From NCBI GenBank assembly GCA_012862575.1, contig BLSF01000040.1, positions 62,001-126,000 of the forward strand: a stretch of 64,000 bases of DNA, in the 5' to 3' direction. This DNA is from Parietichytrium sp. I65-24A. Lineage: Eukaryota > Sar > Bigyra > Thraustochytrida > Thraustochytriidae. The translations under genes were made by a program, and so were the position numbers. The stretch's first letter is position 1, and each line of letters begins with the position of its first letter. Positions 1 through 8,074 of this stretch are shown one piece after another. Below the pieces are notes generated by a model. It saw nothing but the letters and a program-made list of their open reading frames with translations. It was not told where the DNA came from and ran no database searches.

Positions 1-442
1 TCTCTCTTTCGCTTACAATGAGTCAGAGAGTGAATCATTGGGGTGTCTGCACGGCGGAAACCATGCGCCGGCTAGGAACGGAAATTGTTCAAAATTCAGA
101 GATATTCTTCTATGCCAAGAGGAATTCAAAGTCTGTCGATAGCACAGGCAGTTTATATACAAGGTTGACGTAAAGCTCAGTTTTAAAAAAGGGCATCAAT
201 TGTCCTTTCTCTTTCGTATTACTTTTTGATTGAACAATAGAGGATAACACGGCGGAGGCTGCGCGCCGTCCGGTAACGAAAATGATCACAAAAGGTTCGC
301 ATATAGTATGGTCCGATGTCGGTTATAAAAAGTCAGCAGGAGTTTCGGGATTGCGGGCGTCGCGCGGTTGTGTTGCGAGACTCAGCAAAAGCGGGCACAA
401 TTTTTTTTGGTGTAGAGGAAAGGAAAAACGGAGAACCGAATC
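1..442. other. Spacer beyond the 3' end of the Rac gene
   Basis: AT-rich non-coding sequence with no gene I can support. Two near-copies of a short AG..GGATAACACGGCGG-like / CTGCACGGCGGAAACC-like stretch (around 46-63 and 241-263) each precede a GC-rich patch, but I assign no function. The open frames that start here run antisense through the Rac gene and are not credible. Confidence 0.5.
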
Positions 443-1075
443 TCACAGCAGCACGCATCCATCCTTCTTCTTGCCGCCCGCCTTGCCGCCTTTGCCGGTT
501 CCCCCGGCCTTGAGCGTTTTGCGCTTATCCGCCGAGCGGCCGCGGACGGCAATCCGGATAGATTCTCCGAACAGTTCATCAAGTCCTACTTGCTCGAGGG
601 CGCTACATTCGAGATACCTGGCAGCGCCAAGTGCAAGAGCGTCTTCCATTAGCTGCTCCACGGATCGAAGTGGCTTCCCTTTGGCCTCGAGGTTCTTGAC
701 CAGCTTCTGGTCATGGCGCATGTCACTCTTTGTGCCAATGATGAGGAACGGCGTTCCGGGGCTATGGAGCTGTATCTCGGGCACCCACTTGGTCGAGATG
801 TGCTTGAAAGACACTGGCGAGTTGATCGCGCAGCAGATGAGAAACACATCCGTCTGCGGATACGACAGAGGTCTCAGCCGATCGTAGCCTTCCTGCCCGG
901 CAGTGTCCCACAGCCCCAGATACACCTCTTTCCCGTCCACGGTCAGCGAGTTCTCATAGTTGTCGAACACAGTGGGCACATAATCCTTAGGGAACTGCCC
1001 CGAAGTGTACGCAATCAGCATCGACGTCTTGCCCACAGCCCCGTCTCCAATCACAACGCACTTGATGTTCTGCAT
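443..1075 (-). CDS. Rac/Rho-family small GTPase
   Basis: This intronless gene encodes a 210-residue Rho-family GTPase, a membrane-tethered switch for actin and polarity signalling. Visible motifs are the P-loop GDGAVGKT (about residues 9-16), effector loop YVPTVFDNY, switch II DTAGQE, base-specificity motif TKSD, and SA in the C-terminal ECSALEQ. The Rho insert is present after TKSD and is lysine rich. The C-terminus is a basic Gly/Lys stretch followed by CVLL, a CAAX box whose final Leu predicts geranylgeranylation. The effector loop and WDTAGQE context are those of Rac/Cdc42. The start at MQNIKC is the family's normal N-terminus; a longer in-frame extension upstream is Ser/Pro-rich leader, not protein. 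The coding strand directly before the ATG is GA-rich. Confidence 0.95.
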   Translation of the reverse strand: MQNIKCVVIGDGAVGKTSMLIAYTSGQFPKDYVPTVFDNYENSLTVDGKEVYLGLWDTAGQEGYDRLRPLSYPQTDVFLICCAINSPVSFKHISTKWVPEIQLHSPGTPFLIIGTKSDMRHDQKLVKNLEAKGKPLRSVEQLMEDALALGAARYLECSALEQVGLDELFGESIRIAVRGRSADKRKTLKAGGTGKGGKAGGKKKDGCVLL

Positions 1076-3147
1076 CTTATATATATCTCCTCCTCTCTCC
1101 TCTCTTCTCTCTTCTCTACCACCAACACACAACACAATACAACACAACACAACCAAACCAAACCTAACCAGATCAAACCAAACCAAATCAAACGACCGAT
1201 TAGGCACGCAAACACTCAGTCCGTCCCTTGACACCCTTATCACTCGCAGTCGCCAGTGGTGTACTCGCTCGCGTATGCGTGCGTCCTCGATGGAGTACGA
1301 GTATGACGCGGCGCATGTACACGGACTTCTAGGACTTTCTAAGGGCCGTCTGAGAGTTGAGAGATGTTGTGAGATGTTGTGAGAGAGAGAGAGAGAGATT
1401 GAGAGGCGGGCTGTGCTACTGTAGCTGCTGTAGTTACTGTAGCAGAGGCGAGAGGGGTTAAGTGGAGGTAGGACTGCCGTAGGGGGTGGTAGGGAGCACA
1501 CACTTTCGTATAGAAATGTGTGTGTGGCGCTTCCCGCTGGTGCTAGCGGTAGGAGTAGCGAGAGGATACACGGAGGATTAGTGCACTCGGTACTTGCGCG
1601 GGTAGGCTTTCGGGTAAGGTGTATGTATTGTTTTGAAGTAAGGATATGATAGATGATATGGTAGTGCTGAGGGGTCTTTGCCAGACGAGGGGTTAGTGTA
1701 AGGTATAGCGCTGGCTACTGAGAGCGCGTGTGCTTGGCGCGTTACGCTGAGAGTGTAGTAGTAGTGGGTTGGCTAGCATAGTCAAGGAATTTTGTCAGGG
1801 GATCTCTTATAGTTTCCAGTAGTTTCGAATTTATTTTTAAGTGAGGGAAACTAGTAGTCTTATTATGGCGAGTGGTGGGAGAAGTGGGAAGGGTGGGTGT
1901 GGTAGGATAATTAGCGTAATGCATACAAGTCCTTCCAACCAAAAACAACAACAACAATAACAATAGAATAACTAAGTGTTAGTTCATTGAACAAAGAGTC
2001 ACAGGAAGGAGTGCAATGTTTTTTTCAATCGATCGATGTGCTTCTTTCATTGACAGCCAAATCAATGAACATCCATTTTTTGATTTTTCATTTTTGATCA
2101 TCTTCACTGTTTTTTGCTTTGCTTTGTTCGAATGTTCGAGCGTTAATGGATAATCCATTCAGGATGAACTCTCAGTCACAGATCGCAAGAGAACCAATCC
2201 ATAATCAATCAGTCTCATTCGGCTATTGTATGCTACTGCATTTGCGGTAAGCTTTTCATGATGTGATTGACTCTAGATTGACTGTTGTTCGAGTTTGAAT
2301 TTATGATTGTTTTTTCGTTTCTTTGCAAGCGCCGGGATAGCTATTGCGAGCGTGGCGAAATTCAGAGCTGATGAAAAAGGAAAGGGTCGGATACGAAGAA
2401 TTAAAACAAAAAACGAAAATAGAAAAGAGTTGTTGAAACTCGCGCGTGGAGCTTTGCACTCTTTCCACATTCCGCGAGGAGAGAGAGAGAAACCTTCTCG
2501 AGTGGAACGATTCCCCGGCGGTGAAGTGTGCAAGCAGAGAATTCCCGACCCCGCGATAGGCTAGCCCCCTCTCGGCAGCTTCAGCACTGCCTTATTCTTG
2601 GACTCAGGACTTTCTGTGCTATTCCGGGTAATTAGTGTTTCACCGAGAGCGCATAAACAATTACCCGTGCCCCTGTATACATACCTTCTAACGTTTCTTG
2701 GGACCGTGGTCGGGAGAGCACACCTGACTATTGGGGGGTATGAGGCGCGAATATACAGAGAACATTCGCGAGCTCGCGAACAATGACGCAAACTTCTTCG
2801 CAGCGCAGCGCAAACGTTTCGCACACGTGTTGTTGCAACGTCGAGTCTGAAAAAGTCTGAAAAGTCTCAGCCATTCTCAGTCTGGCTCTGTTGTTGGACC
2901 AAATTTTGAACGCCCTGGAATAAACGAAGTCCGAAGTCCCTGGCATGCTCCGGAAGTGAATGGAGGTGATCAATGATCAACTTACCGGTGAGTTCTCAAG
3001 TGTCCTCAACGCCGCGAAGAAACACAGCGCAACACGACTGGAAACGTGGAGCACAATTTCGCACTGGCGGGAAGTACGTTCTAGTGCTGTAATAGTCCAC
3101 GGCCTAGTTTAGTAACTATATTTTTAAAAGCTTTCTCCACGTCGTTG

Positions 3148-3240
3148 CTTGCATTTGCATTTGAATTTTGCATTTTCAATCAAACTTGCATTGCATTTGC
3201 GTTTTCACTGCACTTGCATTGCATTTTCATTTTCATTTGA
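3148..3240. repeat. Degenerate TTGCAT-type repeat
   Basis: About 90 bases of imperfect TTGCATTTG / CATTTTCA units follow one another on the plus strand in AT-rich spacer. It looks like a decayed short tandem repeat. Confidence 0.55.
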
Positions 3241-3653
3241 TTTACCTAAGTTATGTGTTAAAAAAAAAACAAACTGTTCAATTAAACTCAAAGAATGAGC
3301 GAGACACAAATCGGTTTTGAACACATGTCTTCACTGTTCAACACATGAATAAAGAATCACGCAGCGCTAGTATGTGAGTCTACTTTAAACATTAATGCCC
3401 CCTGCTGCATCATCCCGTACAAGGCACGCATAGCTACTCCAGTAGCCCCATGCTAGTGTTCCGCACACCAGTCGCGAAGTGTCACATCGACTACCGCTCA
3501 TCTACCTCCCTCGCTAATACTTCTCTCCTGACTCACTCTACCCCTACAATACCTCACCTTACTTCCCGCATAGCAAAAGTCTACTCCTAATAAATAACTC
3601 CTACCGAAGGAGAGACCTCGCTGCTAGCAAAGCCGGTAGACCGATGCTACGCC

Positions 3654-3989
3654 TCAGGCGACTAGGCGAGGAGTACTGTTTCCTCTAAGAGCGTCGTAGC
3701 GCATTGCAATCATTGCAATGCCGAAACCAAAGGAGAGTTTGACTAGCGCTCCCGTAGCGATTCCTATCCATATGAACGCCAACTTCCACTCACTGTTCTT
3801 CTCACTAAAAAGAAACAAACTCACAGAGAGAGACAGAGAGAGAGAGCGCGAAGGAGAGCGCGACAGAGAGAGAGAGAGAAGAAGGGGACGGGACAGGGGC
3901 TGGGACGCTGAAGAACCGGAAGCAGCGGCGCAGCGGCAGCGGGAGTCTGGTTCTCGGCGGGTTCTCGGTGGCGCGGCGCGATCTGACAT
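3654..3989 (-). CDS. Possible small single-TM protein (weak)
   Basis: This is a 111-codon minus-strand frame starting with ATG. The first two thirds are Ser/Arg/Leu repeats from a GA/CT microsatellite and are unlikely to be real protein. The last 48 residues read like a small membrane protein: a charged start (SEKNSEWK), a hydrophobic segment (FIWIGIATGALVKLSFGFGI) and a short polar tail. A pyrimidine tract ending in TTTTTAG lies just before that part, so it could be a terminal exon whose first exon lies upstream. I do not recognise a family. Chance is a serious alternative. Confidence 0.2.
   Translation of the reverse strand: MSDRAAPPRTRREPDSRCRCAAASGSSASQPLSRPLLLSLSLSRSPSRSLSLSLSVSLFLFSEKNSEWKLAFIWIGIATGALVKLSFGFGIAMIAMRYDALRGNSTPRLVA
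3822..3884. repeat. GA microsatellite upstream of desaturase
   Basis: This is a run of GAGAGA/GAGAGC units on the plus strand, 270-340 bases before the desaturase ATG. It creates spurious Arg/Glu or Ser/Leu open frames on the two strands. Confidence 0.8.
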
Positions 3990-4157
3990 ACAATTACCTC
4001 AGCGGGAAAAAGCGCGGTCGGCGTTGCTGGGTGTGGCGGGCTGTGGAAGACTTGACAGGAAAAAATTACTTTAGTCTCTTTTTGCAAAGGCCAATTGAAG
4101 TTTTCCGGAAGCAGAAAGTTGGAAGTTGGAAGCAGAAAGTGAGAGAGGAGATTTAAT

Positions 4158-5783
4158 ATGACGGGTAATAACACGACCGATGTGTCGGCATTGATGCAGA
4201 GCTCCGAGGATGATGGTGGCATTTTGCATACGGCAGCAATGGGCGTTATGGCCACCGCGTTTCTGGTGAATTTGATCGCGCAGATGACGTACTTTAATCA
4301 GGTGGACCCTACCGAATTTGGGAAACGCAAGCAGCGCAAAGCCCCTGAAGGCACCGTTTGGCGAGAGGATAAGGGAAAAGCTGTCGCCTCGCCGATCGAA
4401 CCAGCTGCCATCGCGGAGAAGCGCAAGGCTGGAAAGGCCCAGAAGCTGACATGGGATGACGTGAGACCGCACAACTCCAAAGAGGACCTCTGGCTTGTCG
4501 TGGATGGCAAGGTGTTTGATGTCACTAGCTACGTGATGAAGCACCCTGGCGGCTACCGCCCGCTGGTGGGCATGGCCGGCAGAGATGCCACCGAGGCCAT
4601 GAACGAGTTTCACCCCGCGAGCGTGTTCGAGAAGTTTCTGCCAAACTATTACATTGGCGACCTCGTGGACTACAAGGTGTCGCCGCTTCTGCGAGACTAC
4701 CGCGAAATTCGGCAAGAGCTTTTGGGCCGCGGGCTTTTTGAAACGAACCAGACATACTACTACGCCAAATACATTTGGCTCTTCAGCATCGCAGTGCCTA
4801 CTCTGTACGGTGTGCTGTGCTGCGACAGCCTGTTTGCTCACATGCTCTCTGCCTTCGGAATGGCATTGTTCTGGCAACAGCTCGCTTTTGTCGGTCACGA
4901 TCTCGGGCACTCGGCCGTGTCGCACAGCCGTGACTTGGACTTCTTCTGGGGCGGGCTCATCGGGAACTTTCTTGGGGGGATTGGACTGAGCTGGTGGAAG
5001 CACAGCCACGAAACCCATCACGTCACTTGCAACTCGATCGAAATGGACCCCGATATCCAGCACTTACCTTTCTTGGCAATTACCAACAAGATTCTTAAGC
5101 AGCGTTTTTGGAGTACCTACCACCTCAAGTTTTTCGAGACGGACGCTATTGCCCGCTTCTTCGTGAGCTATCAGCACTACCTCTTCTACCCCATCATGGG
5201 CTTTGCTCGCTACAACCTGTACGTACAGAGCTGGATCCTCCTCTTGTTTCGCACAAGCGAGAAGGTTCCGTACAAGATGCTCGAGGTTGCCAGCTTGTTT
5301 GGGTTTTGGGTGTGGTTCTACGTCTTTATGAGCTACCTGCCAAACTGGGGCGAGCGCGTGGCGTACTTGTGCTTGAGCCACTTCTTCGCTGGGATCCTCC
5401 ATATCCAGATCACTTTGAGTCACTTTATTAGTGCAACCTTCCACGGTGCAACTACCGAGTCGTGGATCGAGCACCAGCTCCACACCACCACCGACATCAC
5501 TTGCCCGCGCTACATGGACTGGTTCCACGGTGGTCTTCAATTTCAGCTGGAGCACCATTTGTTTCCACGTCTTCCACGACACAACCTCAGGATCGCACGT
5601 GACCTGATCATTAAGTTGTCTCACAAGCATGAGTTGCCATATGATGAGATGTCCTTTATTGCCGCAAACTGTAAGCTCATGGGCATTCTGTACGACACTG
5701 CTCTTGATGCTCGCAAGATGGAAAAAGGCGATGGCGGCTTTTACCACAGCCCCATTTACGAGGCGCTCAACGCACAAGGCTAG
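4158..5783 (+). CDS. Cytochrome b5-fused front-end fatty acid/sphingolipid desaturase
   Basis: The 541-residue intronless protein inserts a double bond in an acyl chain at the endoplasmic reticulum, using its own cytochrome b5 domain as electron donor. From the N-terminus: a hydrophobic segment (about 26-46), a Lys-rich linker, a cytochrome b5 domain (about 96-170) with heme motif HPGG at 129-132 and the second heme His in FHPAS, then a desaturase with four membrane spans. The three histidine boxes are HDLGH (247-251), HSHETHH (282-288) and QLEHH (463-467). The Gln replacing His in box 3 marks front-end desaturases (delta-5, -6, -8) and sphingolipid delta-8 enzymes; sequence alone does not fix the regiochemistry. 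The extra hydrophobic segment before cytochrome b5 is less usual. The leader directly before the ATG is purine rich. Confidence 0.93.
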   Translation: MTGNNTTDVSALMQSSEDDGGILHTAAMGVMATAFLVNLIAQMTYFNQVDPTEFGKRKQRKAPEGTVWREDKGKAVASPIEPAAIAEKRKAGKAQKLTWDDVRPHNSKEDLWLVVDGKVFDVTSYVMKHPGGYRPLVGMAGRDATEAMNEFHPASVFEKFLPNYYIGDLVDYKVSPLLRDYREIRQELLGRGLFETNQTYYYAKYIWLFSIAVPTLYGVLCCDSLFAHMLSAFGMALFWQQLAFVGHDLGHSAVSHSRDLDFFWGGLIGNFLGGIGLSWWKHSHETHHVTCNSIEMDPDIQHLPFLAITNKILKQRFWSTYHLKFFETDAIARFFVSYQHYLFYPIMGFARYNLYVQSWILLLFRTSEKVPYKMLEVASLFGFWVWFYVFMSYLPNWGERVAYLCLSHFFAGILHIQITLSHFISATFHGATTESWIEHQLHTTTDITCPRYMDWFHGGLQFQLEHHLFPRLPRHNLRIARDLIIKLSHKHELPYDEMSFIAANCKLMGILYDTALDARKMEKGDGGFYHSPIYEALNAQG

Positions 5784-6765
5784 GCGCTGGTCACATTGAC
5801 TGAACACACACTTACTCTGTATTCACATGTCTCAACTTTCTCCCAATCTTCATTTCAACTTTTTCGAGCAGGAAAAAAAAACCTTCAAGCGAATCGACGT
5901 TCTGCTATGTATATGACTTCACTTCCCAAGAGGTTCTCGCGTAAAAGACAATGCACTGGGCAAGCCCCCTTCCCATCGTAATCCATTCTGAGCTTTGCAA
6001 AAGACTTATGGTATTCTCTACTTAAGCAGACCTCTGCGGTTCAGCAGTTCAGCGGTTCAGCTGCTCTCCTTCACGATCGAGAAGACCATCTACTGGACCT
6101 TGAGCTTGAGAACGATCAAGCCCTTGCAAAGGCAAAGGCAAAGACAAAGCCACATTCACAGGACCTCAGAGCTACTGATTTCACAGAGCCACGTTCCTCG
6201 CATAACAATCTGTGCTTTACTTGTATGCTTGGTGTATTGATTGTTTGTCTGATCGATGTATTGATTGTTTGTTTGTTTGTTAGTTAAATTGAATTGATTG
6301 ATTGTTTGTTTGTTTGTTAAATTGATTGATTGGTTGATTGATTGATTTGCCTATCCGTCTGCGTCTGTCTTCCAGCTTTTTATAATCAAAAAGTCAAAAA
6401 GTCACGTCCTTCATGCGCCGATCTCTTTTTCATTGCAAGGTCTCTGCAAGCTCCTTATCCGCCCCATACGTCCAGCACTATTCCCGCACTATCACCGTCA
6501 CCAGGTCACCAGGTACTCTTAGTGCCGCTGCTCCTGCTGCGACGACACAGACGAAACTGTCAAAAACGGCACTGAGAGGTACTCGAGGACGGGCGCGTGC
6601 GTGCTATTCGAGGACACGGTGGGACGGCTGAGTTGTTGTTGGAGTCCTGATTGCAATTGGTAGCTAGCTCGCTAGCTAGCTGGCGAGTTGTTGTGCGTTG
6701 GCGGAGCCTCAGGCGTTCCAAGTCTTGTTGGAGGAGCGTATAGCCCAGGAGTGGCAAGTTCAAGT
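5784..6765. other. Spacer between desaturase and syntaxin
   Basis: This holds the 3' flank of the desaturase, an AT-rich run of TTGATTG/TTTGTTTG units (about 6236-6350), and a GC-richer region with a palindromic GCTAGCTAGC cluster (about 6661-6684) before the syntaxin start. No gene is supported. Confidence 0.5.
6236..6350. repeat. TTGATTG / TTTG repeat tract
   Basis: Alternating runs of GTTTGTTTGTTT and GATTGATTGATT make up this AT-rich tract, an imperfect short tandem repeat in non-coding DNA. Confidence 0.8.
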
Positions 6766-7870
6766 ATGCAGAGCCGGCTTGATGATCTGAAAGGGTCGGC
6801 GCCGGTGGAGGAGACGGCCGTGGCGCTGGAAGGACAGACGGACGATGTGGAGCTGACGCCGGTGACATCAGAGAGCATGAAACGTTTCTTCTCGGACGTG
6901 GAGAATATCAAAGGGACCATCCAGTATGTTCGCGACAGGACCAAGGACATTCATCGGCTGCAGGACCAGGCGCTCAATGCGTTCCGAGCCGAAGATAGCT
7001 CCAAGACGAGCAAGGAGCTCGAGCAGGTGTTGGACGACGCGAATAAGCGCCTCACAGCCACCAAGCAGCTGCTGTCCAAGCTCAAGGACGAGACAGATGC
7101 CATGGAAAAGTCCGGCTCGCCGTCCGAGATACGGATCCGGAAAAACATGCACCAGACCCTGACTCAAAATTTTGTCTCTGCGGTAAGGACCTTCCAGCAA
7201 GCACAGCAAACATATAAAACGAAGATGCAATCCAAGGTTGCCAGGCAAGTGCAGATTGTCAAGCCGGACGCCACCTACGAGGAGATCGATCAGGTAATGA
7301 AGAGCGGAGATCCCGGCGCAATCTATCGCGCGGCTATCCTGCAGCCGGGTAGCGACCCCATCGCGCAGGCGTACCTTGACGTTCAAGCAAAGTATCAAGA
7401 CGTTCTCAGATTAGAAGAAAGCGTTCGCGCGCTGTACCAAATGTTCGAGGATATGGCGCTCTTGGTCGAACGCCAGGGGGAGTTGTTTGACCAGATTCAA
7501 GTCAACGTAGAAAGCACAGTGGAGCGCGTCACCAAAGGCACAGAGAATCTGCAGCGCGCCCACAAGGCGCGAAAAGCAATTCGCAAAAAGTACATGATCA
7601 TTGCCGGTAAGTTGCTGATTTTCAAGCTGTCGTTGTTATTGCCGTTGTGCTTGTTCATGGCCCTAGTAAGGAATGCAGCTGCTTTTGCAATTTCGATATA
7701 GGAGAACGAGCAGCATCACCATTTTCGCCGGTTGGACTTTCATATATATATATGTATATGTATTTATGGGCTGACAAAATCGTGACCGTCGATGCTTCTT
7801 GTTCCTCATTGCCACGATAGTTATTTGCATCATCATCATTATCGTCATTATTCTTGTGGTCTTAAAGTGA
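6766..7870 (+). CDS. Plasma-membrane type syntaxin (Qa-SNARE), two exons
   Basis: Exons are 6766-7606 and 7821-7870, giving 296 residues. Syntaxins are the Qa-SNAREs that drive vesicle fusion, here most like the syntaxin 1/SYP1 plasma-membrane group. An Habc helical region spans about 38-155, the SNARE motif about 205-268 with the ionic-layer Gln at about 237 (context VERQGELFDQI), then basic residues (KARKAIRKK) and the C-terminal membrane anchor at 277-294. The intron (GTAAGT donor; CTGAC branch-like site; pyrimidine tract; TAG acceptor) falls inside the anchor: the last exon is only 50 bases and supplies VICIIIIIVIILVVLK. Reading straight through exon 1 gives a different hydrophobic tail, so the short exon is easily missed. 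The start is the ATG of MQSRLDDLK; the frame stays open upstream but has no earlier ATG. Confidence 0.92.
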
Positions 7871-8074
7871 GTTGTTCTCTTTTGTTTTTCTCGATAGAAG
7901 CTAGCTTACTAGTTCCTCTCGTCTCTCGATTCCCTTTTTCAACACTAACTTCCATGAGTTATGCAGAGGGTGATGATCGGAGGTGTAGTGCAACCAGTCC
8001 ATGTTAGCAAAGAAACATTTACTTTGGGGTAGAACGAATAAATACATTTCACATTTCTGTCTTTCTCACTATTG

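Larger units (their letters stand above)
1076..4157. other. 3.1 kb spacer between Rac and desaturase starts
   Basis: This is a divergent upstream region. It holds the GA-rich Rac leader (about 1078-1125), a CA/AAACC-rich low-complexity run (about 1118-1195), a degenerate TTGCAT repeat (about 3148-3240), and a GA microsatellite before the desaturase. A weak open stretch at about 2324-2564 (+) follows a pyrimidine-rich AG and could be an orphan exon, but no partner exon was found. A short minus-strand frame near 3654-3989 is listed separately. No other gene is supported. Confidence 0.5.

Noticed and set aside
282-1231. Plus-strand frames over the first kilobase
   Set aside because: They are antisense to the Rac GTPase, which has complete family motifs.
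4071-5807. Two long minus-strand frames (330 and 247 codons)
   Set aside because: They are antisense to the desaturase; His/Val-rich text is what results from reading the reverse of its codons.
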